Shown here: piece after piece, positions 43,441 to 53,900 of the stretch | How the letters are laid out: every line of letters begins with the position of its first letter | How positions within the stretch are numbered: the stretch's first letter is position 1 | From: Schistocerca nitens | Taxonomy: Eukaryota; Arthropoda; Insecta; Orthoptera; Acrididae | NCBI RefSeq assembly: GCF_023898315.1 | Contig: NC_064614.1 | Span: 374,417,348-374,481,347 of the forward strand | DNA length: 64,000 nucleotides | Direction of reading: 5' to 3' | Notes under the pieces: model-generated | Told to the model about the DNA's origin: nothing | The model's input: the letters and a program-made list of their open reading frames with translations, nothing else | Databases searched by the model: none | Translations under genes and position numbers: made by a program

Positions 43441-44129
43441 TGCACCAATCGTTGGCTTGCGCAATATCTAGTTGTAGTTGTAGATGAGCCTTAAATTGTA
43501 TTAGTGAATGGCTAAGTTGCACATGTGATATTGAGTAATAATTTGTAACTAATCATATCCTTGGGCAAATGGCCATAATCATATTGTACAAATGGAGATG
43601 TCTTAACTATTGACGACGCCTTTGGCACAATCGTAAGTAACTAAAAGATTTTGTGCCTGTTTTACTCTGGTAATATCACGGTTACTTAAGCTTTAGTGTT
43701 TTTTCTTTCTCATTTCCGATGCTAAGTTTTTGCTAATGAAAGTGTCTTCCTGTTCAGGATTTTTTTACTTCTGATGAAGGTATATTTATGTATACCGAAA
43801 CCTTGGTCAAGAATTTTAATAAATCTTTATCCTGCAACTGTTTTGGCTGTCATCATTTACCTTAAACAAATGGCTTACGCCAACGGCAAAAAAAAAAAAG
43901 GTAAGAAAGTGAATGGATGCGGAATTGGGCTATATGTATTAAAACAGTTTTCCTGGGATGAGTCCCGTGTTATACACTTTCGGTGGCTGAAAGCACAGAG
44001 GGATCAGAACGACACAATACTGACATAGTCGAAAAATGCAAGTACCTATTTTTAGTTTAAACTGTTGCGAGAGTTCCACTTGTGGGTACGAAAAAGCTGA
44101 CAGGAGTAACTGCGCGAGGAGAGGCACCT
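43441..44129. other. No feature recognised
   Basis: AT-rich, with short frames. Nothing else can be supported. Confidence 0.35.
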
Positions 44130-44700
44130 GTTTGGTCAAAGGCTCGCAGCAGCGTGCAAAACCGCCTTTGCTGCTCCACCGAGCTGCCACTGTACAAGCA
44201 ACGCGAGTCGCGGGAGCAAAGAGCGGCCCGGCAAAGGGCCACAGCCCGGAGAATATTAAAACGACCTTGACGCGAAAATTACCGCTCGGAAAAGCGCTAC
44301 TTTGCGAAGACAACATTTCATCTAGCAGATATCAGCGGGCAAATAAATCCGTGTTTGCCAAAAGGAGGAGCTCGCCGGCAGGGAGCGCCGAAGGCGGCGG
44401 GAGGCGGGCGGTAGGCGGTAGGCAGTGCCGGCGGCGCCCTATTTACCCTGGCTGGAGGGGCGCGGCGGGCGGGGGGCCTACCCGCGCCTCTCTGGAGGCT
44501 CGTCGGATTCGCCGGCGAGCGAGCGATCTCGTGAAACTTTATCTGCAATATATGTTCCTCCCGCCCTCGGCGTCTGCAGCGCCGGAAAGTCGGCCCGACA
44601 GACAACTTGCGCGACCCCCCTGTGCAGCCTACGCCGCCACCACTCGATCAGCATTTCCTATTCTGCGACGCGTTCTCTGGCCTTCACACTACGCAGGACG
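44130..44700. other. CpG-rich block, no gene recognised
   Basis: The strongest GC block lies at 44355-44520 and again at 44560-44640. The 234-codon + strand frame (44036-44740) spans it but is Arg/Ala/Gly-rich, overlaps several other frames and has no domain, so I treat it as composition-driven. No confident TATA box or splice pair was found. Confidence 0.4.
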
Positions 44701-44969
44701 GACTTATGAGAGGATTCGGCTCTACAGGCTGCGAATTTAATGCAATCAGAGGGTTCTTCTGCAACAAGAGAGGGAATTTCCAAAAAAATTCTCTTGTGTT
44801 GTAGAATGCATTATGCAATAACGAGTTTTCTGCCACAGTTTCTGTCATTATTGCAACTGGAGGTCATCAGCGTATGTTTCACTGCTGAACTCTACCGTCA
44901 AAATTTCGAACATTGTTCGTGGTTATTTTCTGAGTGTTTTGTTATAAGGAGCCTCTGGTAACAAGTGTC

Positions 44970-45170
44970 TCAAGGATGACGGTTCAAACACCCTTCCAGC
45001 CACCCAAATCAAAGTTTTCCGTGATTTCCCTAACTCGTTTAAGGCCAATACCGGGATGATTCCCAAGAAAGGCCACGGCTGATTTCCTTCTCCGTCCTCC
45101 CCGAATTCGAGCTTGTACCCCGTCTGTAATGACCTCGTTGTCGACGAGACGTTAAGCTCCAGTCTAAAGA
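44970..45170 (+). repeat. SINE-C copy
   Basis: 'aaggatgacggttcaaacac' gives a decayed B box, then 'aaagttttccgtgatttccc', 'ccgggatgattcccaagaaa', 'tgatttccttctccgtcctc', and the end 'cgacgagacgttaagctcca'. Same family as 7914-8120 in the opposite orientation. Confidence 0.75.
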
Positions 45171-45299
45171 CTCGCTACAGAATTTTAATGTAATTATTTT
45201 TGTGACGTATTGGTTAAAAACAGTCTTGGTTACAATTTTAGTTTTTTATTTCTCAACGACGCGTTTCGCTTTACTTAGGCATCTTCAGGTTACCTTTTC

Positions 45300-45887
45300 T
45301 AGATGGACGCTGGCACACGACGCTTACTACCTGAGCCACCATCTTATTGTGTTACTCGCCCCCTGTGAACGGGAACGCGTTATGCTTGTAGCCCTTGAAA
45401 ATGGACAAATCAACAGGAAAAACTGAGTTTTTGGGCCTCGGTTTTCACCATTTACCAATGGCTCTTCGTAATGCACAGATAGTGTTTTGATCCCCGATTA
45501 CAACATGATTTTTGGGCGGAGTTTCAAAAAACTAGAATCAGTAAGAGAATACTGGCATTTTTTTCTAGTTTTCAGCCACTTATCACTTTTCGCAGAAAGC
45601 AGCGAACAGTGGACGAACTTAATTTTCTTTTATTTGCCTAATTCATTTAATATTTTGATTCTATGTATCTTGAATCTGAGCGAGTCAAACTTTTTGCAGG
45701 AAATAATAGGAATAAAAAACAGAAACTAGGTTATTTCAGAAACCGATTACTCTGATCGGTTTTAAGTGGCGTGGGAAAATCGATGTAACCGAAAAGCGAT
45801 TGTTTCAGTGATAACCGCCATCTCTACTCCGCAGGTGTCGAGTTTGTGAAATGTAGTTCCATGGTTACAGTGCTAAGATGTTTCAGG
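45300..45887. other. No feature recognised
   Basis: Chance frames up to 80 codons. No repeat signature was secured. Confidence 0.35.
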
Positions 45888-46030
45888 TTGAGGTTCGAGT
45901 CCTTCCTCGGGCGTGGGTGTGTGTGTTTGTCCTTGGGATAATTGGGATAATTTAGGTTAAGTAGTGTGTAAGCTTACGGACTGATGACCTTAGAAGTTAA
46001 GTCCCAAAGATTTCATACACATTTGAACAT
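45888..46030 (+). repeat. SINE-A subfamily copy, 5'-truncated
   Basis: Starts inside the head at the B box 'aggttcgagtccttcctcgg' and continues with the subfamily tail 'aagtagtgtgtaagcttacg', 'gactgatgaccttagaagtt' and 'aagtcccaaag'. T-rich sequence follows at 46030-46057. Confidence 0.82.
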
Positions 46031-46172
46031 TTTTTGTTTTTTTGTTTTTTTGTTTCAGGTTGAGGTACCAAACTGACCCTCCGAATGGGCGGATCATTCG
46101 CAGATGGTGTCGACAGTTTGCAAACACGGAATGTGTGTGTAATGGAAATAATCCTTGCCGCCCTCTTGTTTC

Positions 46173-46365
46173 GCCGTCCGGTGTGGCCGTGCGGTTCTAG
46201 GCGCTGCAGTCTGGAACCCCGTGATCGCTACGGTCGCAGGTTCGAATCCTGCCTCTGGCATGGATGTGTGTGATGTCCTTAGGTTAGTTAGGTTTAATTA
46301 GTTCTAAGTTCTAGGCGACTGATGACCTCAGAAGTTAAGTCGCATAGTGCTCAGAGCCATTTGAA
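46173..46365 (+). repeat. SINE-A copy
   Basis: Full-length, with an exact duplication 'cctcttgtttc' at 46162-46172 and 46366-46376. The head starts 'gccgtccggtgtggccgtgc'. Confidence 0.95.
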
Positions 46366-46376
46366 CCTCTTGTTTC

Positions 46377-48175
46377 CGACGAAAATATCGCACGAATTCA
46401 AATTGCTTGGCAACGTAATCCTACAAAATCAACTCGTCTTTCCGGTCTGGAGAAACAACTGCCTGTAACAACAATTCGCCGTGATTTGAGAGGTCGGTTG
46501 GTTATAAAGTCGTGCAAGTAACAGTTGTTCCATGCTCGATATTCTGACGACAAACACACACGTGTGACAATGATAACACTTGCGCACAATATTACGGCTT
46601 AAAGTCAGTGCCGGCACGACCGTCGGGAACGACAGGGAAGAGAAGGCTGTGAGAAGACGTCAGACAATCGCACACTGATCGATCTCCTTCCAGGTCGACA
46701 ACGCGACAGCAGCTGTCCCTGGGAGAGGAGGACATAAGCGCCGCGCCCGACTGGTGGAGCCACTTCGACAGCAGTGTCAACGTTAACCACTTCGTTACGA
46801 TTCTCCATGTAGAACTTGTAAGTAGGCTGTTTAGGTTTTTATATTGGTAACGCCACGTAGCGCTCTGTATGAAAATCACTGGCTGTACTGTGTGCAGTCT
46901 GTGGCTGGTTTGCATTGTTGGAAGTTGCTATTGTAGTGTTGGGTAGTTGGCTGTTAACAGCGCGTAGCGTTGCGCAGTTGGGAGGTGAGCCGCCAGCAGT
47001 GGTGGATATGGGGAGTGAGAAGGCGGAGTTTTGAGAGCGGATGATCTGGACAGAGACAGTAAATTTGTAAGACTGGATGTCATGATATATATATATATAT
47101 ATATAATGACTTTTGAACACTATTAAGGTAAATACATTGATTGTTCTCTATCAAAATATTTCATTTGCTAACTGTGCCTATCAGCAGGTAGTGCCTTCAG
47201 TAGTTGGAATTTTTTATTTAGCTGGCAGTAGTGGCGCTCGCTGTATTGCAGTAGTTCGAGCAATGAAGATTTTTGTGAGGTAAGTGATTTGTGAAAGGTA
47301 TAGGTTATTGTTAGTCATGGCCATTCTCTTGTAGGGATTAATGAAAGTCAGACTGCGTTGCGCTAAAAATATTGTGTGTCAGTTTAGTGTTGATCAGAAT
47401 AAGTTAAAGAGAGTAATGTCTGAGTACGTTCGGTTTTGCTCAGCTGTTTGAAAAGCAAATAATGTAAGAGGTTTATCAGCACAGTCATTCATAAATTTTT
47501 CTAAGTGGATGTTTCAAACTGACTTGAAGAAGACTAATTATTTTGTATGTTGCCCCTTGCTTGCGACACACCTATCAAAGTTAAGTAATTGTATCTTGTC
47601 TTATTGTAATAAAACTCATTAATACGAGTTGTTTGATTGTCTAGAGAACCGAGTATGCAGGATTCCTAGACACAACACACCATGTTCAGTGATGGAGCGA
47701 CTTTTCACATTAGTGGTAAAGCAAACAAATACCATGTTCGAAATTGGGGGGCCTACAGAACCCACTTGCTCACACTGAGCATGTACGAGATTCACCCAAA
47801 ATCATTGCGTTTTGTACGAAATCCCACTGATTTATTTACGGTCCATTTTCTTTGATGTAAACACGGTTAACGGTCAGCAGTATCTTGCTATCTTACAAAA
47901 CTGGTTGTTTTTTAGGGTAATGCGGACAACTTCATTTTTTCAGAAAACGGGACCCCTCAGTCACTGGAGTCACCATGTGCGTCTGAATGAAACTCTACCG
48001 AGCCATTGGATTGATCGTTAAACTGCCGGCGGCTTAGCACTTCTCACTTGGCCTCCACGGTCACAGATTTTAATGCCCTGTGACTTCTTCACTGCGAGGT
48101 TTCTGCAAGGATATTTTTTATGCACCAATACTATCGCAGAACCTAGAAAGTTGAAGAATCGGGTACGTACTGTCG
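46377..48175 (+). mobile_element. Tc1/mariner-superfamily transposase remnant, split by an LTR-like block
   Basis: N-terminal part at about 46377-46600: 'ENIARIQIAWQRNPTKSTR', 'LEKQLPVTTIRRDLRGRLV' and 'FHARYSDDKHTRVTMITLAH', a helix-turn-helix pattern of this transposase type. The catalytic part resumes at about 47684-48175: 'FSDGATFHISGKANKYHVRN' (first Asp in FSD), 'SHWSHHVRLNETLPSHWIDR', and 'LTWPPRSQILMPCDFF', where the SPDL of the third motif has become SQIL. The QQDG block is blurred to 'QKTGPLSHW'. It is related in type to 11623-12243 but is a different element. Stops and frameshifts are frequent. Confidence 0.65.
46817..47677. mobile_element. LTR-like block, 861 bp (possible solo LTR)
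   Basis: An uninterrupted non-coding unit splits the transposase remnant. It begins 'tgtaagtaggctgtttaggt' and ends 'gattcctagacacaaca', that is TG...CA, typical of long terminal repeats. An AT dinucleotide run lies at 47083-47105, and 'aataaaactcattaat' near 47610-47626 could be a poly(A) signal in + orientation. No clear target duplication was found and there is no second copy in the window to confirm the ends, so solo LTR is a working hypothesis. Confidence 0.45.
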
Positions 48176-48204
48176 TAACATCAGTGAAGATGCACATGCT
48201 TACC

Positions 48205-48400
48205 CCCGGCCGGGGTGGCCGAGCGGTTCTAGGCGCTACTGTCTAGAACCGCGCGACCGCTACGGTCGCAGGTTCGAATCCTCCCTCGGGCATCGATGTG
48301 TGTGGTGTCCTTAGGTTAGTTAGGTTTAAGTAGTTCTAAGTTCTAGGGGACTCATGACCTCAGAAGTTAAGTCCCGTAGTGCTCAGAGCCATTTGAACTA
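48205..48400 (+). repeat. SINE-A copy
   Basis: Close to the family consensus, with head 'ccggccggggtggccgagcg' and arm 'gcgcgaccgctacggtcgc'. Short duplication 'gcttacc' lies at 48198-48204 and 48401-48407. Confidence 0.93.
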
Positions 48401-48869
48401 GCTTACCTGAGTATGGGAGAATTCCAATATCGATGTGATGTAATTAGTGTCGCCTATGCAGAACATTTTTAACATCTGTAATCTAAACTTGAGACATCCG
48501 TAAATGTGTGTCCCTACTTGTGGTTTACCGTGTATACAGCGTATGCGCACTCACGCACATAAAATGTTACAACGAATGCCCAGTTTAACAGAATTACTCA
48601 TTTCATAGACAAATGCTTCGCCGCTTTTTCTCATCTCAGTCCATATTAAATAAAGCTGGGAGACAGAGTTGGAGAGGGACGAGACTGAAAAGCGGCTCGG
48701 CACACTAAGAAAGTGATTTCTGCAGATTATAGTGACATCTAAGCAAGATAAACCTAAAAGACGACATGTACAGTGAGATATTACCTGTCACTTAATATTT
48801 AAATTACGCGTTGGCGATATTTTTCTGAGAAGCAGGATCGTTCAAGGCTTCTGGCGTGAGAGCCTGAGG

Positions 48870-49062
48870 GCCGGCCACGGCGCCCGTGCGGTTCTAGGCG
48901 CTTCAGTCCGGAACCGCGAGACTACTACGGTCGAATCCTGCCTCGGACATGGATGTGTGTGATGTCCTTAGGTTATTTAGGTTTACGTAGTTCTAAGTTC
49001 TAGGGGACTGATGACCTCAGATGTTAAGTCCTATAGTGCTCAGAGCCATTTGAACCATTTTT
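48870..49062 (+). repeat. SINE-A copy with B-box deletion
   Basis: The head is complete, but about 7 bp is missing between variable arm and B box ('tactacggtcgaatcctgcc'), removing part of the internal promoter. Target duplication 'gtgagagcctgagg' is exact at 48856-48869 and 49063-49076. Confidence 0.94.
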
Positions 49063-49384
49063 GTGAGAGCCTGAGGTAGCGTGTTTAGAGCTGAAAGGGC
49101 TCGGGTAGGCTGTCAGTCTCGTAAAGATACAATGGCGAGTGTTTGTGATGGCTTCACGTCGCACACTAGGTAGCCTTTCAAGGGGCATAAAAAGGGAAGA
49201 CCGGCATCCGCTATTGACCGTATCAGGACGTCCCGGTACACGGTACAAACTCCTCGTGCGTCTCCGATCAGTCTGCACGGTCGTCCACTGGGAGAGGTAT
49301 TTTGCGTCGTCCTTGCACTCCCACAGTTACGCTCCGTGCTCATTGTCCTTCACCGACGTGGTACGCACTTGCAAATGTCCATCC

Positions 49385-49454
49385 CTCTAACTCCAATCTC
49401 TCTCTTTCTCTCCCCCCTTCCTCTCTCTCTCTTTCTCTTTTCTTGCCGTGCGCG

Positions 49455-49546
<92 letters not shown>

Positions 49547-49563
49547 CTCTCTCTCTCTCTCCC
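49385..49563. repeat. Compound microsatellite (TC)n-(TG)n-(TC)n
   Basis: Interrupted (TC)n runs from about 49396, a pure (TC)n block at 49461-49500, (TG)n at 49501-49545, then (TC)n again to about 49560. On either strand it translates into Ser/Leu or Arg/Glu/Thr/His low-complexity frames that are not genes. Confidence 0.97.
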
Positions 49564-49924
49564 CGTGAAGCGGACTGATGCCAGGGAATCAGAAAGAGGA
49601 GAGACGCGCTTTCCGTTTTCAATAGTTCACTGTAAAGCGCGACGGCAGTGAAACGCTACTTTAAGCAGAGATAAAAGAAAGACTGAAGTAGCGAAAATAC
49701 AACAGCAGAAGATACAAAAATCATGTTCTGAATCCATCTTGGATGGAGAGTAACAAGCTACCGCATAAAATTCTTACTGGCACAGTGAAAAAAGTCAAAC
49801 ACGAATTTGATTATTAACTTTTCCTTCTACATGCTGTCCGACGATGTATGAGTAAACTAATTTCCAGATTCTGAATAATAACAATAATAATAATAATAAT
49901 TAATATTTCCTTTGTGTAATATTC

Positions 49925-50015
49925 CACCTGTGGCTCAGTTATTCAGTTGTAAACTTCCACACTATAGCTCCAAAGATAGGGAGTTCAATCCCTTGTCAGT
50001 CCTGCGATATTTATC
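49925..50015 (+). repeat. Possible tRNA-like SINE fragment
   Basis: 'ctgtggctcagttattcagt' resembles an A box and 'ggagttcaatcccttgtcag' a B box about 55 bp later. No matching body was found. Confidence 0.3.
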
Positions 50016-50764
50016 TGCCGTTTGTCACTTCTTTCGCTTCTGGAACTGTTTGTTAATGTGAAATATATCAAGTTACATCGTGATCCTGAATTCACGTAAA
50101 CTGGCTGGTTAATCAGTTCTAAGGTCAGAAGAAGGCTAAAGCATACCACCTTCACTATGTATCATGCCTAGTAAAACACTGAGGTATTCAAATCAACATT
50201 TGTGTTAATGACAGATTCACTTTTTTAAATATTATTAAAACATATACGTTTGTCAAGACATCCAAATGAATGAATAATGTGTTAGAGAGCTACTGATGAA
50301 CTAACATCCAGCCCTTCCAAAATTATCTTTTGGAAGATCGGGGTATTGCGTTGAGATCTTACAAGGCGCCATACTAGCGGCAAGAGAAACACGTACAAAT
50401 AGGAATGAGAAGACAACGCTGTTAAGCTTGAAATATCTTTCTCTTCTTAGATAATAAAAAGTAAAAAAAATCTGGCTGTATACACCACAATCCATATTTA
50501 AATTCTGGGCACTATGTTTTGACAGAATTGCTCAACTCAGTCATTCCACTAAATATGCTGCTTAGGTAAAAGATGGTATTCGCTTACATAATGGAAGACT
50601 GGGAAGGGGGTACATAGCAGCCTCGGTAAGGCTGGGATGTGTCAGTGAATGTCCAATGCTTCTCATTAAATAAAATTTAAAAGGAAACGAAATTGAATGA
50701 TTACCTTTGTACAGTCAAACTTATTGAACTTTCTAGAATGAAAGGTAAGAACTAAAAGACTGAG

Positions 50765-50860
50765 GTTGGATGGCTCAGTCAATAAAAATACTGTTCACGG
50801 AAGCCATCGGTCCGTGATCGATTCCGCCAGACGGTTTTAATTCGTCAGGAAGTTTTTGTA
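50765..50860 (+). repeat. SINE-B-like head fragment
   Basis: A box 'ttggatggctcagtcaataa', B box 'gtccgtgatcgattccgcca', then 'acggttttaattcgtcagga' and 'agttttt', matching the head-body junction of SINE-B. Quite diverged. Confidence 0.55.
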
Positions 50861-50869
50861 TGTACTACT

Positions 50870-51855
50870 TGAAGAGAGAAAAAAACCAGGGAACTGTCTG
50901 GATAATTCTTAGGTGATCGAGTGCTGCTGCTTTTGAACGTGTAGCTCATAAGATAGCTATAATGGGATAAAATAGTGGCGGCATCAGTCTAAGATGTACG
51001 TGCAGAGAAACAAGTAGTGGAGAGTGCACGTAATATTAGCTTCGTGAGGTGAGCATCCGACATGATTCCTCAGAAGTGATCCATTTGTAACGCCGCATGA
51101 TGAAGTAAGTGCATGAAACGTAACCCGCCCGCTTATTTCTTGCGCTAAGTTCCGTGTACCGCTGCCAGCCGCCTTATCTAACGGCCTCCGCAGTATGCGA
51201 GCGAGATGTGAGAAACAGATATCAGGCATACCTTACTCCGTACGTTGCAACGTGGAACCGGTCGGCCAAACCAGCATTGCTCGCTTTCGTTTCAGTCTGA
51301 GAGTTGAGTCGACTTGGGGTATTTTACTACACCGTTGCGAACGGCCTTTTCTCTTAACAAATTATTTTTCTTTGGCACCCCTTTTCGGATTGTACCGTTA
51401 TTCAATGTGTACGGGGGGGGGGGGGGTAGCAAGGCAAAACAAATGCGTATCTTTTTTTCTTCATGTGCACGTAACTGAAGACTCGCACTTCGAGAACTGC
51501 TTTTCATGTCGCGAGATGGTAATGCTCGGTTTGTGTGTCCTACATGTAGAGCCGGGCACGAAACACAGCTTTTACCAAATGGTAGATGATGATTCATATA
51601 ATTTGAACACCCGTAAAGTTTGGGAGTTATCATCTTGGAAAAGACATTTAGCATTTTATAATAATACCAAAAAGGCTCTAGTACTTAGCATATTCATACC
51701 TACCGATATACTGAAGCATTTATCTTGTTTTTAATGGATCAATTTTTTAGTAGCAGTCGATATATTTTGAACACAGAAGTCCAGTGGTATATTGGTTATT
51801 AAACTTTACAGTGTATCATTTCCCATTAGCAGCCGCGAAACATCATCATTGACAC
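50870..51855. other. No gene recognised; one 179-codon frame of unclear status
   Basis: The + strand frame 51195-51734 (179 codons, starting MRARCEKQISGI) is the second-longest unexplained frame in the window. It runs through a G tract at 51412-51426, giving Gly-Gly-Gly-Gly, has no domain or signal peptide, and overlaps a 120-codon minus frame. This is probably chance. A G tract is an unlikely part of a conserved exon. Confidence 0.3.
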
Positions 51856-51856
51856 A

Positions 51857-51960
51857 CAAGTCGCCGAAGTGGCGTCAACTAAAAAGACTTGCAATACGGC
51901 GGCCGAACCCCGAAGGGCAGATCCCGGCCAATAAATGCCATATGATCATTTCATTTCATT
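51857..51960 (+). repeat. SINE 3' part (CATTT-tailed family)
   Basis: 'gtggcgtcaactaaaaagac', 'ttgcaatacggcggccgaac', 'cccggccaataaatgccata', 'tgatcatttcatttcatttg'. The repeated 'atttc' at the end is a typical SINE tail. 5'-truncated, with no promoter boxes. Confidence 0.6.
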
Positions 51961-52309
51961 TGCGTAAGAAGGAATGGTAATCTAGAAATTAACTTCACGG
52001 AAAACATAGATGGTTAGCTTGATAATGGAAGCAGTTAAGAAAACTCAAGACTTTTCAGAGGGCTGTCGACATAGAAAAATATTTCGACAGCGTAAGGTGC
52101 TACAGGACATTTGAAGTTCTCAGCACAGAGAAGACGTTTAATATATAACACCTACAAGAACCATGTATTGTGCACAGAATATGGCCTGAAAGTTAACCAA
52201 TGAAAGACACTGTAGAAATAAGATGAGAGACGAACTTCACATCGAACTTGGGGACTACATAGCAACTGGTGTGAAGAGAGTGTTGCCTTGGAAACAAATA
52301 ACACATGAC
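51961..52309. other. Weak LINE-like coding trace
   Basis: One frame reads 'RAVDIEKYFDSVRC' at about 52057-52098, resembling the VDIEKAFDSV motif of LINE reverse transcriptase. The surroundings do not extend the match, so I list it only as a trace. Confidence 0.3.
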
Positions 52310-52640
52310 AGACAAAGCAAGCAATGCGATAGAATCAATTCAGAGGTGTGCTGCTAGATCTGTTACTGATAGGTTTGATGAACACGTGATTGTTACGTAG
52401 ATGCTTCGTGAACTAAAATGGGAATCCCTGGAGGGAACGTGACGTTTTTTTCGCGAAACACTATTGAAAAAATATATAGAACATCAAAACAAGATAAGAG
52501 AAATTAGGGCTCTTACGGAAGTGAGTATATTGTCGTTCTTCCCTCGCTCCTTTTGCGAGAGGAATAGGGAAGGGATTATTAGCAGCAGTACATGGTACTT
52601 TCCAACCTTAGTGTGGGGTGCGGAATATGTATGTAGACGG
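52310..52640 (+). mobile_element. CR1/Jockey-like LINE 3' end
   Basis: 'aattcagaggtgtgctgcta', 'gaactaaaatgggaatccct' and 'ttttcgcgaaacactattga' precede a 93-codon frame (52464-52745) with 'HQNKIREIRALTEV' and 'SFFPRSFCERNREGI'. The element ends near 'cggaatatgtatgtagacgg'. It lacks about 15 codons between the '...LKKY' and 'HQNKIREI' blocks compared with 410-1445. Confidence 0.78.
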
Positions 52641-52913
52641 AACAGTCTAGTACAGGCAAAGATGGCATTCCTAGTACCAAGCACACATCTTAATTTGAAT
52701 AATAAATTTTCTGAGATTGTACCTCCGAAATACAACATTGTATGAAACTGGATCATGAACTGTGAGAAAAGTGAAAAAAAAGGAAAAGAACCGAAGACTT
52801 TGAGATGTAATGTTACGTAACAAAGCTCAAAGTTAAGTGGACGATCATACATCGGCGAAGGAAGGATTATATGGGAATCACCGACTAGAAAGAGAGATAG
52901 GATAGGATGAGAG

Positions 52914-52917
52914 AGAC

Positions 52918-52961
<44 letters not shown>
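52914..52961. repeat. (GA)n microsatellite
   Basis: Run of 'ga' repeats preceded by 'gagagacagaca'. Confidence 0.95.
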
Positions 52962-52969
<8 letters not shown>

Positions 52970-53900
52970 TTTGTGTGAAGATACCAGGAAATAACTTCCG
53001 CGGTACTAGAGGGAGACGTAGACGACAAAAATTTTGGGGGAAGACATAGACTGGAATATAACAAGTAACTGAGGAAGTTGGGTGTAGGTGCTACTCTAAA
53101 GGAAACGGTTTGGCTAGTGCAGGAAATTGTGGCAGGCTACGTTAAATCGGCTGGACGGCATGACAATCAAAACGCACAGTCAACCGAATGAGATTGGAAA
53201 ATTCTTTCATCCGCGAACAATGACAATTATCCAGCTGTTGACGGTATGTTGTGGTGTAGAGATGTCCTAAACCACAAATTAGGAGTCGTAGTTTACAATG
53301 TTTCATTTGCAATTATGTACTAGTTTTTCAGAAACCTGTGACATATTTAATGTGTTCACCCAGGTTTATTGCAGACTTAAAGAGTGTACCACGTGTGCTT
53401 CACGAAACAGAGAATTTTTCAGTATGTCTGGTGCTTACCCGACTATGACGATCACTTTTAACAAAGCCATCTTTTAGGAAAACTGAAGAAAAGACTTCTT
53501 GTATGACACACATCTTGCTAATATGTGGAATCAGGAGACCTTCGTTACTTTCAACTTTTACAAAAAAATGTCCTCACAAATAAACGAACAAAACTGAATG
53601 TAAAATTTTTGTACCTCACTTTCCCTTGGTAGGTATGAGTAATGCGTGGGTACTCCGCTGCAAACAAGAGCGCACAACGCACTTGGGGCAGTAAACGTGT
53701 CACGGCTTCCACGTTGGAACGGCGGAACGACACTGCCAACGGCAGTCCGCTCCAGTTAACAGTTACCGCAGTAACAATAACTGCCCCGCGAGGGTTCCTA
53801 TTAATGAGTGTTGGCTGCAATGGAACGTCCCGTTGGAACTAATACTTTGCAGAAGCGCGGATAACGCCCTAATCGCACGGAGCTATCTGTGGCCAACACA
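52962..53900. other. No gene recognised
   Basis: Immediately after the GA run, one frame reads 'NFRGTRGRRRRQKFWGKT', vaguely like a LINE tail ('GRRRRGRPKKTW'). This is too short to call. The rest has no identifiable content. Confidence 0.3.

Noticed and set aside
44036..44740. 234-codon plus-strand open frame
   Set aside because: Lies in a CpG block, overlaps several frames on both strands, and is Arg/Ala/Gly-rich with no domain.
48205..48300. Possible functional leucine- or serine-type tRNA gene
   Set aside because: The class II tRNA-like fold is the head of SINE-A, present in about twenty copies with the same non-tRNA tail.
49302..49651. Ser/Leu/Val/Cys-rich and Arg/Glu/Thr/His-rich open frames
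   Set aside because: They are translations of the compound TC/TG microsatellite.
51195..51734. 179-codon plus-strand frame
   Set aside because: Runs through a G homopolymer, has no domain, and overlaps a long antisense frame.
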